Below, in pieces: positions 6,794 to 13,604 of a stretch of 16,450 bases of DNA. The translations under genes and the position numbers were made by a program. Under the pieces are notes generated by a model. That model ran no database searches. It was not told the origin of the DNA and was given only the letters and a program-made list of their open reading frames with translations. Origin of the DNA: Clostridiales bacterium (GTDB lineage: Bacteria > Bacillota > Clostridia > Oscillospirales > Oscillospiraceae). The stretch's first letter is position 1. Each line of letters opens with the position of its first letter. Where the stretch lies: positions 1 to 16,450 of the forward strand of contig SFHI01000074.1 in assembly GCA_004555705.1 (NCBI GenBank), read 5' to 3'.

Positions 6794-6849
6794 TGGTCTA
6801 TGAAATTATTTCTGGTTCTTTTTCGTAGTTTGTGCAACTTTTCCGATGA

Positions 6850-7887
6850 CTACAGCGAAAACTGGGTTTGCCCCTCCCAGGGGATGTGAAGATGGTCGTA
6901 GGCCAGGGGGGTGACGCATCGGCCCCGGGGCGTCCGGGTGAGAAAGCCCAGCTGCATCAGGTACGGCTCGTACACATCCTCCAATGTCACCGCCTCCTCG
7001 CCGATGGTGGCGGCCAGGGTTTCCAGGCCCACGGGGCCGCCGCTGTAGTTGCGGATAATGGCGGTGAGCATTCTGCGGTCGATGTTGTCCAGGCCCAGCT
7101 TGTCCACCTCCAGCCGGCGCAGGGCCAGGTCCGCGGCCTCCTTGGTGATGGTGCCGTCCCCCAGGACCATGGCGAAGTCCCGGACCCGGCGCAAAAAGCG
7201 GTTGGCGATTCGGGGAGTGCCCCGGCTCCGGGAGGCGATTTCCATGGCCCCCTCCGGTTCAATGGGCATACCCAGGATGGTGGCGGAGCGGGTGACGATT
7301 TTCGCCAGCTCCTCCGGGGTGTACAGCTCCAGCCGCAGATTCACCCCGAACCGGTCCCTTAAGGGGGCGGAGAGCTGCCCCGCCCGGGTGGTGGCGCCAA
7401 CCAATGTGAATTTGGGCAGGTCCAAGCGGATAGAGTTGGCGCTGGGGCCCTTGCCCACGATGATGTCGATGGCAAAGTCCTCCATGGCCGGATACAGAAT
7501 CTCCTCCACCACCCGGTTCAGGCGGTGGATTTCATCGATGAACAGGATGTCCCCGGGGTTCAGGTTGGTCAGCAGCGCCGCCAGGTCCCCGGGCTTTTCG
7601 ATGGCGGGGCCGGAGGTGATGCGGATGTTTACCCCCATCTCGTTGGCAATGACCCCCGCCAGGGTGGTCTTGCCCAGGCCCGGAGGGCCGTAGAGCAGGG
7701 TGTGGTCCAGAGGCTCGTTCCGGCGGCGTGCGGCCTCAATGTAGACAGAGAGATTGCCCTTGGCCTTCTCCTGGCCGGTATAGTCGGACAGCAGCTTGGG
7801 CCGCAGACCGATCTCCCCCGCGTCCTGGGGGGCGAAGGTGGGGGAGATGATGGGAGTGTCCAGCTCCTGGGAAAATTCAAGACTCAT
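6850..7887 (-). CDS. ruvB: Holliday junction branch-migration ATPase RuvB
   Basis: A 345-residue AAA+ motor that forms hexameric rings on DNA and, with RuvA, drives branch migration of Holliday junctions. The Walker A GPPGLGKT is at 67-74, the Walker B ILFIDEIH has Asp118/Glu119, and the sensor/arginine region GATTRAGQLSAPLRDRFG is at about 164-181. A C-terminal winged helix ends the protein. Length is typical for the family. The start at 7887 follows AGGAGG; an in-frame ATG at 7950 lies within repeat B2 and is rejected. It is the last gene of the ruvC-ruvA-ruvB series and is separated from ruvA by 256 bp, filled mainly by element B2. No clear terminator is visible downstream. Confidence 0.97.
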   Translation of the reverse strand: MSLEFSQELDTPIISPTFAPQDAGEIGLRPKLLSDYTGQEKAKGNLSVYIEAARRRNEPLDHTLLYGPPGLGKTTLAGVIANEMGVNIRITSGPAIEKPGDLAALLTNLNPGDILFIDEIHRLNRVVEEILYPAMEDFAIDIIVGKGPSANSIRLDLPKFTLVGATTRAGQLSAPLRDRFGVNLRLELYTPEELAKIVTRSATILGMPIEPEGAMEIASRSRGTPRIANRFLRRVRDFAMVLGDGTITKEAADLALRRLEVDKLGLDNIDRRMLTAIIRNYSGGPVGLETLAATIGEEAVTLEDVYEPYLMQLGFLTRTPRGRCVTPLAYDHLHIPWEGQTQFSL

Positions 7888-7924
7888 AGAGAACCTCCTG
7901 AGAGAATGCTTGGTGGATTGGTGC

Positions 7925-8125
7925 GGGAAATTGTTGTTTAAAATTGACAATTAACAATTGACAATTGACAATTAAGGAATCCCTACGGGATGAAATTAAA
8001 ACATTTATAAGCGAAAACGTGCTAGTTTATTTCAAAATCGTCCCGTTTATGACACAATAATTGTCAACTGTCAATTGTCAATTGTCAATTGCCAATTCGG
8101 CGAAGCCGCTAAACAACAATTTCCC
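7925..8125. repeat. Intergenic element B2 between ruvA and ruvB
   Basis: The ends GGGAAATTGTTGTTTA and TAAACAACAATTTCCC are a perfect 16-bp inverted repeat whose inner 12 bases match the ends of the A elements. The core differs: arms of iterated TTGACAATT on the left and AATTGTCAA on the right, a CCCTACGGG mini-hairpin, the block TTTATTTCAAAATCGTCCCG shared with B1, and GGCGAAGCCG near the right end. The arms can pair to give a long AT-rich hairpin. It occupies 201 of the 256 bases between the two genes. Confidence 0.88.
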
Positions 8126-8143
8126 ACAGAATGGTACGGCGAA

Positions 8144-8743
8144 TCAGCCCTTCATGACCATTGCCCGCAGGGCGTAGCGGACCAGGTCCTCGGTGGAGGC
8201 GTTGGGGTCCGCGCCCTTCAGGGCGGCGCTGATTTCGGCGGGGGAATAGCCCAGCTCCTGCAGCGCGGCGTGGGCCAGGGCGGCGGAGCCTCCCTGGGTG
8301 GGGGCAGCGGCAATGGGGCCGGTGGAGAAGTCCAGCTCGGCGGTGCCGCCCAGCTTGTCCTTCAGCTCCAGGATGATCCGCTGGGCGATTTTTTTGCCCA
8401 CGCCCTGGGCGGCGGTGAGCATTTTTTCGTCCCCGGTCATGACGGCCAGGGTGAAGTTCTGGGGGCCGCCGGAGGACAGAATGGCCATGGCGGCCTTGGG
8501 ACCCACGCCGTTGACGGAGGTCAGCAGCTCAAAGCAGCGCTGCTCCTCGCGGCTGATGAAGCCGTAAAGGTCGAAGGCGTCCTCCCGGATGGATTCGGTG
8601 ATGTACAGCCGGGCGGTTTGGTTCAGCTTCAGCTGCCCGGCGGTATAGGCGGTCACCCGGCAGCCGTAGCCCACCCCGCCGCAGTCAATGACCGCAAGCC
8701 CGGGCTCCAGCACGGCAACAGGGCCGGAAACGTAATAAAGCAT
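8144..8743 (-). CDS. ruvA: Holliday junction-binding protein RuvA
   Basis: A 199-residue protein that forms tetramers on the four-way junction and loads RuvB. Domain I is an OB fold beginning MLYYVSGPVAVLEPG. Domain II has the two helix-hairpin-helix motifs NGVGPKAAMAIL and QGVGKKIAQRII. Domain III, which contacts RuvB, is the C-terminal segment after about residue 150, with QELGYSPAEISAAL. A purine-rich AGTGAGGA lies before the start. It is 326 bp downstream of ruvC, with element A4 in the gap; no strong promoter of its own is seen, so read-through from ruvC is likely. Confidence 0.97.
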   Translation of the reverse strand: MLYYVSGPVAVLEPGLAVIDCGGVGYGCRVTAYTAGQLKLNQTARLYITESIREDAFDLYGFISREEQRCFELLTSVNGVGPKAAMAILSSGGPQNFTLAVMTGDEKMLTAAQGVGKKIAQRIILELKDKLGGTAELDFSTGPIAAAPTQGGSAALAHAALQELGYSPAEISAALKGADPNASTEDLVRYALRAMVMKG

Positions 8744-8792
8744 GGCAAATCCTCACTGTGATATATAGGTACAGGTGTGGTTATACGGTGTG

Positions 8793-9035
8793 CGATAAAT
8801 TGTTGTTTGCAGGTGTGCGTCCCGAATTACCTGTCATTGCGAGACCAGTGCGCACACTGGTCGTGGCAATCCCCCGGTTAGAGGGAAAACATACCGAAAA
8901 GTACCATGAGGAGCGGGAGTCGCTGGGATTTTTGGCAGTAATCGTTGCCTGGTTCCTTCGGACCGGGGGATTGCCACGCCAGTGTGCGCACTGGCTCGCA
9001 ATGACAGCAAAGAACGTACAAACACCAATTTACCG
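8793..9035. repeat. Intergenic palindromic element A4 between ruvC and ruvA
   Basis: The left end is CGATAAATTGTTGTTT; the right end AAACACCAATTTACCG has drifted. The left hairpin is a third variant, GACCAGTG-CGCA-CACTGGTC (8843-8862), with an added G-C pair. The right hairpin is GCCAGTG/CACTGGC (8978-8995). It fills most of the 326-bp gap and must be transcribed if ruvC and ruvA share a message. Confidence 0.88.
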
Positions 9036-9069
9036 CACTCCGGCTGTCAGTTTGGCAAGGCCGTTTGAA

Positions 9070-9564
9070 TTATTTCAGGTGCCGGGCGAGCAGGGATGTG
9101 CTGGAGCGGGCGTGGCACAGGGCGATGGCGATGGCGTCGGCGGCGTCGTCGGGCTTGGGCAGAGCCTCTAGGCGGAGAATGCGTTTGGTCATCTCCATCA
9201 CCTGATGCTTGGTGGCGTTGCCATAGCCCACCACGGACTGCTTGACCTGCATGGGCTTGTACTCAAAAATGGGAACTCCCGCTTGGCGGATGGCGAGCAA
9301 TATCACGCCCCGGCTCTGGGCCACGTTGATGCCGGTGGTGACATTCTGGCCGAAGAACAGCTCCTCAATGGCCACGGCGTCGGGCTTGGCGGTCTCCAGA
9401 AGCTGACGCATATCGTTGTAAATAACCTCCAGCCGCCAGGAAAACTCCGTATTGGGGGGCGTGGTAATGGCCCCGCAGCGAAGCAGCCGGCAGACTCCCG
9501 CCTGGGCCTCCACGATGCCGAAGCCCGTGATGCCGTAGCCCGGGTCGATGCCGAGAATCCGCAT
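9070..9564 (-). CDS. ruvC: Crossover junction endodeoxyribonuclease RuvC
   Basis: A 164-residue dimeric nuclease that resolves Holliday junctions by paired nicks, working with RuvAB. It has an RNase H-like fold with the expected acidic catalytic set: Asp7 in GIDPGYG, Glu67 in AIEELFFGQN, and Asp140/Asp143 in the C-terminal DDAADAIAIALCH. Length is typical. The start codon overlaps the stop of the upstream 49-residue gene as TAATG, so translation is likely coupled. The reading frame continues upstream without a stop but the MRILGIDPG start is the family start. The sequence just past the stop (around 9040-9065) faintly resembles the right end of the B element. Confidence 0.97.
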   Translation of the reverse strand: MRILGIDPGYGITGFGIVEAQAGVCRLLRCGAITTPPNTEFSWRLEVIYNDMRQLLETAKPDAVAIEELFFGQNVTTGINVAQSRGVILLAIRQAGVPIFEYKPMQVKQSVVGYGNATKHQVMEMTKRILRLEALPKPDDAADAIAIALCHARSSTSLLARHLK

Positions 9565-9713
9565 TACAGGCCTCCTCCGGCGATTTGCAGAATCTGCCAG
9601 ATCACAAACAGGATCATGACCACCACGCCCACCCGGGCGGCCCAGACCTGCCAGGCCGGGCGGGGGGTATAGCCCTGTTCCTCGGGGATGGGGGATTCGG
9701 TATGTTCGTCCAT
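9564..9713 (-). CDS. Small single-span membrane protein upstream of ruvC
   Basis: A 49-residue protein not recognised as any known family. It starts MDEHTESPIPEEQGY (acidic, proline-containing), then a Trp/Arg stretch PAWQVWAARVG and one hydrophobic helix VVVMILFVIWQILQIAGG to the C-terminus. Positive-inside reasoning around Arg18/Arg27 suggests that the N-terminus is cytoplasmic. An AGAGGTG binding site precedes the ATG by a normal distance. Its stop codon overlaps the ruvC start in TAATG, so the two are probably translated together. It is the first gene after the predicted promoter. The role is unknown; coupling to a recombination nuclease could be functional or simply a way to set ruvC translation. 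Confidence 0.72.
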   Translation of the reverse strand: MDEHTESPIPEEQGYTPRPAWQVWAARVGVVVMILFVIWQILQIAGGGL

Positions 9714-9732
9714 GAATTTCACCTCTGGGAGT

Positions 9733-9738
9733 ATTGTA
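9733..9738 (-). promoter_or_regulatory. Extended -10 promoter for the small membrane protein-ruvC transcript
   Basis: On the minus strand TGTTACAAT gives an extended -10 element (TACAAT at 9733-9738). No good -35 is visible. Just upstream, GGAACATTTGTGTT overlaps the promoter and has one good half-site (GAAC) of the Gram-positive LexA box but a poor second half. Confidence 0.4.
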
Positions 9739-9786
9739 ACACAAATGTTCCGTTTTTCCTACAGTTTTTTTACGGGGAGGCGGAAA

Positions 9787-9924
9787 GATAAATTGTTGTT
9801 TGGCAAATAAATGCTGTCATTGCGAGCCAGTGCGCACACTGGCGTGGCAATCCCCCGGATAGAGGCAAAATGTATCGACAATTGCCCTACAGAGTGAATG
9901 TGTAGTGTAAACAACAATTTATCG
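9787..9924. repeat. Short intergenic element A5 (single arm)
   Basis: The ends GATAAATTGTTGTTT and AAACAACAATTTATC are a perfect 15-bp inverted repeat, but only one hairpin arm is present (GCCAGTG-CGCA-CACTGGC, 9826-9843). At 138 bp it is the shortest A copy. It lies between the end of metG and the start of the ruv transcript. Confidence 0.9.
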
Positions 9925-9944
9925 TTCTGCCGCGAGGGGAGGAA

Positions 9945-9972
9945 AAGCGCCCCGCGTGGTGGCGGGGCGCTT
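9945..9972 (-). terminator. Terminator of metG
   Basis: On the minus strand AAGCGCCCCGC and GCGGGGCGCTT form a perfect 11-bp GC-rich stem around a 6-base loop and run into TTTT. It begins 4 bp past the metG stop codon. Confidence 0.88.
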
Positions 9973-9976
9973 GGGG

Positions 9977-11858
9977 TCAGCAGAGCTTGGCGCCGGCGGG
10001 GATGGCGTCGTCCACCATAAGAAGGTGGAGCTTTTCCTCACCCTTGTCCGTGTGGACGGCGGAGATCAGCATACCGCAGGATTCCTTGCCCATCATCTTC
10101 CGGGGCGGCAGGTTCACAATGGCGACCAATGTCTTACCGATCAGCTCCTGGGGCTCATAGAACTTGGCGATGCCGGAGAGAATCTGACGGTCCTTGCCGC
10201 TGCCGTCGTCCAGGGTGAACTGGAGCAGCTTGTCGCTCTTTTTCACCTTCTGGCAGTCCTTGACCTTCACGGCCCGGAAATCGGACTTGCAGAAGGTGTC
10301 GAAATCCACCTTCTCCTCGCTGAGGGGCTCCACCTGGATGGTGGACTTGGGCTTGGACATTTCCTCCAGAGCGGCCAGCTCCTTCTCCACATCGATGCGG
10401 GGGAACAGGGCGGGGCCGCTTACGGTGGCGACCTCATGATTCAGCAGGCCGTAGCTTCCCAGGCTGTCCCAATCCATGGGCGCGCCGCCGAGACGGCGGG
10501 AAATCTCCGCGGCGGTGTCCGGCATGAAGGGGGTCAGCAGCCCCGCGCAGATGCGGACGGTTTCCAGCAGGTTATACAGAACCCTTGCCAGGCGGGGCTT
10601 CGACTCCTCGCTCTTGGCCAGCACCCAGGGGGCGTTCTCGTCGATATACTTGTTGGCCCGAGAGATCACCTTGAAGATTTCCGCCAGGGCGTTCTGGAAG
10701 GCGTAGTGCTCCATGGCGTCCTCGTATTTTGCCCGCAGGGAGGATGACAGGGAGATCAGCTCGGCGTCTTTCTCCTCGTCGGCGGTCTGCGCGGCGGGCA
10801 GGTGCTCCCCGAAATACTTCTGGGCCATAGCGATGGTCCGGGACACCAGGTTGCCCAGGTCGTTGGCCAGGTCCACGTTGATGGTGTTGATCAGCAGTTC
10901 ATTGGAGAAGTTGCCGTCGGAGCCGAAGGGGAAGGACGGACTTACTCATCTTGCCGCCGTCCAGGAGCAGCCAGCCGTGGCCGTAGACCTTCTTGGGCAG
11001 GGGCAGATTCAGACTCATCAGCATGGCGGGCCAGATGATGGAGTGGAACCGGACGATCTCCTTGCCGATGAAGTGGACGTCCGCGGGCCAGAAGGCTTCC
11101 AGGTCGTTGTACTTGTCATTCTCGAAGCCCAGGGCGGTCATGTAGTTAAAGAGGGCGTCGATCCAGACGTAGACCACATGGCCCGGGTCAAAGTCCACGG
11201 GCACACCCCAGGTGAAGCTGGTCCGGGAGACGCACAGGTCCTCCAGGCCCGGCTTGATGAAGTTGTTGACCATCTCGTTGGCCCGGCTCCGGGGCTCCAG
11301 GAAATCCGTATTCTCCAGCAGGTCCTGCACGCGGCCCGCGTACTTGGAAAGCCGGAAGAAGTAGGCCTCCTCCTCGGCCTCCTGCACCTCGCCGCCGCAG
11401 TCGGGGCACTTGCCGTTTACCAGCTGGCTGTCGGTCCAGAAGGACTCGCAGGGCTTGCAGTATTTGCCCACGTACTTGCCCTTGTAGATGTCGCCGTTAT
11501 CATACATCCGCTTGAAAATCTTCTGAATAGCGGCCACATGGTAGTCGTCGGTGGTGCGGATGAAACGGTCGTAGGAGATGTTCATCAGCTTCCACAGGTC
11601 CAGCACGCCCCGCTCCCCCAGGACGATGTTGTCCACGAACTGCTGGGGGGTGACGCCCGCGGCCTTGGCCTTGTCCTCAATCTTCTGGCCGTGCTCGTCG
11701 GTGCCGGTGAGGAACATCACGTTATAGCCCTGGAGCCGCTTGTAGCGGGCCATGGTGTCGGTAGCCACGGTGCAGTAGGCGTGGCCGATGTGGAGCTTGT
11801 CCGAGGGGTAGTAGATGGGAGTGGTAATGTAGAAATTACCCTTGCACTTTTCACACAT
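9977..11858 (-). pseudogene. metG: Methionyl-tRNA synthetase gene with an internal frameshifting deletion
   Basis: MetRS charges tRNA-Met with methionine and is essential. The N-terminal piece starts at 11858 after AGGAGGAAAAGG and has YITTPIYYPSDKLHIGHAY (class I HIGH motif), the CxxC zinc-knuckle region (YCKPCESFW, CPDCGGE) and KMSKS at 303-307. After KMSKS the frame runs into unrelated residues and stops at 10899. The other frame resumes with PFGSDGNFSNELLINTINVDLAND at about 10930 and continues to 9977 through the anticodon-binding helices and a C-terminal EMAP/Trbp111-like tRNA-binding domain. In intact enzymes about 25 residues (beginning KGNVVDP and ending with the RYFLLRE region) lie between KMSKS and PFGSDG, so about 77 bp (3n+2) are missing and the frame is shifted. 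Both pieces are otherwise well conserved, with intact leader and terminator. The lesion is recent or an assembly error. An intact product would be about 650 residues. Confidence 0.88.
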
Positions 11859-11880
11859 GTTTCCTTTTCCTCCTGTAAAT

Positions 11881-12121
11881 AAAAAAGCCCCCTGGGAAAC
11901 CCAAGGGCGACAAGATTGACGCGGTACCACCTTGATTCACGTCCGCACAGGCGGACGCCTCAATCGTCTGTAACGGGACAACCCGGGACGGGCTAATGAT
12001 TCACCAGTCCGGCTCTGAGGCCATGTTCCGCTGCTTTGACCGTACCCCCTCCCACCTTCCGGGGCTCTCTGACCGGCAAACGGCAGCGTACTCTTCTCTT
12101 CTTCGCCTTTTTGCAGATATC
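11881..12121 (-). promoter_or_regulatory. T-box riboswitch, methionine specifier
   Basis: Read on the minus strand, the leader contains the conserved AGAGAG of stem I (in GGTCAGAGAGCCCC), a specifier segment GGAACATGGCCTCAGAG with the codon AUG at 12022-12024, a perfect stem III hairpin CGTCCGC-CTGT-GCGGACG (11940-11957), the T-box GGTGGTACCGCG (11920-11931), and a terminator stem GCCCTTGGG/CCCAGGGGGC followed by TTTTTT (11881-11908). Known mechanism: uncharged tRNA pairs with the specifier and T-box, stabilising the antiterminator and allowing metG transcription. The AUG specifier agrees with the gene downstream. Confidence 0.94.
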
Positions 12122-12127
12122 TTCCCT

Positions 12128-12157
12128 ATTATACCCACAAATGCGAAGGTTTGTCAA
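12128..12157 (-). promoter_or_regulatory. Promoter of the T-box-metG transcript
   Basis: On the minus strand TTGACA (12152-12157) and TATAAT (12128-12133) are both perfect, with 18-bp spacing. The predicted start near 12121 immediately precedes stem I of the T-box. Confidence 0.88.
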
Positions 12158-12197
12158 CAGCTATTCGGGAAAATCCGGGGCAGGAGGCGTTTTGGGC

Positions 12198-12226
12198 TTG
12201 CAATGGAGCAGAAAGCTATATATAAT
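12198..12226 (+). promoter_or_regulatory. Divergent promoter for the ABC importer operon
   Basis: TTGCAA (12198-12203) and a perfect TATAAT (12221-12226) are spaced by 17 bp. The predicted start near 12233 would give a leader of about 265 bases that contains the whole of element A6. It is arranged back to back with the metG promoter, about 40 bp apart. A weaker start after the repeat (for example TTGCCA near 12440) cannot be excluded. Confidence 0.6.
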
Positions 12227-12253
12227 TGGGTTATCGCAGAGTTGATACGGGAA

Positions 12254-12459
12254 GATAAATTGTTGTTTACAGCACTAAAAAAGAACTGTCATTGCGAACC
12301 AGTCCGCAGACTGGTGTGGCAATCCCCCGGTTGAGTGGGACCAGGTAACGATTACCACCAAAATTGCAGCGTTTCCACACTCTGTATCCGGGGGATTGCC
12401 ACGCCAGTGTGCGCACTGGCTCGCAATGACAGCATTTATTTGCCAAACACCAATTTACC
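12254..12459. repeat. Intergenic palindromic element A6
   Basis: The left end is GATAAATTGTTGTTT; the right end AAACACCAATTTACC shares the ACC drift seen in A4. The two arms carry hairpins ACCAGTC-CGCA-GACTGGT (12298-12315) and the GCCAGTG variant (12403-12420), in the same orientation as A1 and A2. The first 35 or so bases after the left end are almost identical to A1. Confidence 0.9.
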
Positions 12460-12498
12460 TTACTTAAAAACAGGAAAGTTATCAGAGGAAGGGATCAC

Positions 12499-13593
12499 AT
12501 GAAAGTTACCTTGCAGCATCTGACCAAAAAGTTCCCCAGCCGGAGTAAGCGCGACCTCCGGGAGGTGGTGGCGGTGAATGACTTCTGCTTCGAGATTCCC
12601 GACGGGAAGCTGATCGGCCTCTTGGGCCCCTCGGGCTGCGGCAAGTCCACCACCTTAAATCTTCTCAGCGGCCTGCAGGAGCCTACCTCCGGAAAAATCT
12701 TTTTCGGGGAGGACGATGTGACCAATCTGCCCCCGGAGCACCGGGGAGTGGGACTGGTGTTCCAGAACTATGCCCTGTATCCCCACCTGACGGTGCTGCA
12801 GAACATCCGGTTCCCCCTGGAAAACCGGAAGGGGAAGGACAAACTTACCAAGGAGCAGATGAACGAAAAGGCTCTGGAGGCGGCGAAGCTGGTGCAGATT
12901 GAAGGCCTGCTGGAGCGCAAGCCCTCGGAGCTTTCCGGCGGCCAGCAGCAGCGGGTGGCCATCGCCCGGGCATTGGTGAAGATGCCCCGGATTTTGCTTC
13001 TGGACGAGCCCCTGAGCAACCTGGACGCCCGGCTGCGGCTGCAGACCCGGGAGGAAATCCGCCGGATTCAGCGCTCCACCGGTATTACCACGGTGTTTGT
13101 TACCCACGACCAGGAGGAGGCCATGTCCATCTCCGACCTGATCGTGGTGATGAAGGAGGGCGTGGTGCAGCAGATCGGCAAGCCCCAGGAGGTCTACGAC
13201 AACCCGGTGAACCTGTTTGTGGCCAAGTTCCTGGGAACGCCTCCCATCAACGTATTCTCCGCCCGGATTGAAGGGGAGAAGCTGTACATTGGAGAGAATG
13301 CGGTGCTGAGTCTCCCCGGTATGGCCGACCGGGAGGTGGTGGCCGCCGTCCGGCCGGAGGGCTTCGTCCCCCGGGAGGACGGGGAGCTTCTCTGCCAAAT
13401 GGACCGGGTGGAGGTCATGGGCCGGGACATCAGCGTGGTGTGCCGCAATGAGGCCTTCCAGGGGGAAGTGATTCGGGCCATTGTGGGCTCCGAGCACTTA
13501 GAACACACCCACCGGGACACCATCCGTTTCCACCTGAAGGAGGGGAAGCTCTTCCTCTTTGACGTGGATGACGGCAGCCGAATCCGGTTTTAA
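12499..13593 (+). CDS. ABC transporter ATP-binding protein (UgpC/MsmX-like, carbohydrate-type)
   Basis: A 364-residue ATPase that powers import through the two permeases encoded next. Walker A GPSGCGKST is at 43-51, the Q-loop is in FQNYALYPHLTV, the signature LSGGQ is at 145-149, Walker B has Asp169/Glu170 in ILLLDEP, and the D-loop (SNLDA) and H-loop (VTHDQEE) follow. The last third is a TOBE-like domain, as in the MalK/UgpC/MsmK group (CUT1 family, oligosaccharides or glycerol-3-phosphate). AGAGGAAGGG precedes the start by a normal distance. It is the first gene of a tight operon (11 bp to the next gene). Many Firmicutes importers share one ATPase encoded elsewhere, so a dedicated one here is informative. 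Substrate unknown. Confidence 0.93.
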   Translation: MKVTLQHLTKKFPSRSKRDLREVVAVNDFCFEIPDGKLIGLLGPSGCGKSTTLNLLSGLQEPTSGKIFFGEDDVTNLPPEHRGVGLVFQNYALYPHLTVLQNIRFPLENRKGKDKLTKEQMNEKALEAAKLVQIEGLLERKPSELSGGQQQRVAIARALVKMPRILLLDEPLSNLDARLRLQTREEIRRIQRSTGITTVFVTHDQEEAMSISDLIVVMKEGVVQQIGKPQEVYDNPVNLFVAKFLGTPPINVFSARIEGEKLYIGENAVLSLPGMADREVVAAVRPEGFVPREDGELLCQMDRVEVMGRDISVVCRNEAFQGEVIRAIVGSEHLEHTHRDTIRFHLKEGKLFLFDVDDGSRIRF

Positions 13594-13604
13594 GAGGTAG
13601 GCCT

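Noticed and set aside
6663..6849. Additional small gene between the zinc-ribbon gene and ruvB
   Set aside because: The open frames here lack binding sites, and one overlaps the perfect minus-strand promoter; the interval is better explained as promoter and leader.
10899..10945. Programmed ribosomal frameshift or two-subunit MetRS
   Set aside because: About 25 conserved residues are physically absent between KMSKS and PFGSDG, so a simple shift would not restore the enzyme. No slippery heptamer is seen and the second half lacks a binding site and start.
2173..12459. CRISPR array or direct-repeat array
   Set aside because: The repeated units are inverted pairs separated by kilobases containing normal genes, with variable arm order and no uniform spacers or cas genes.
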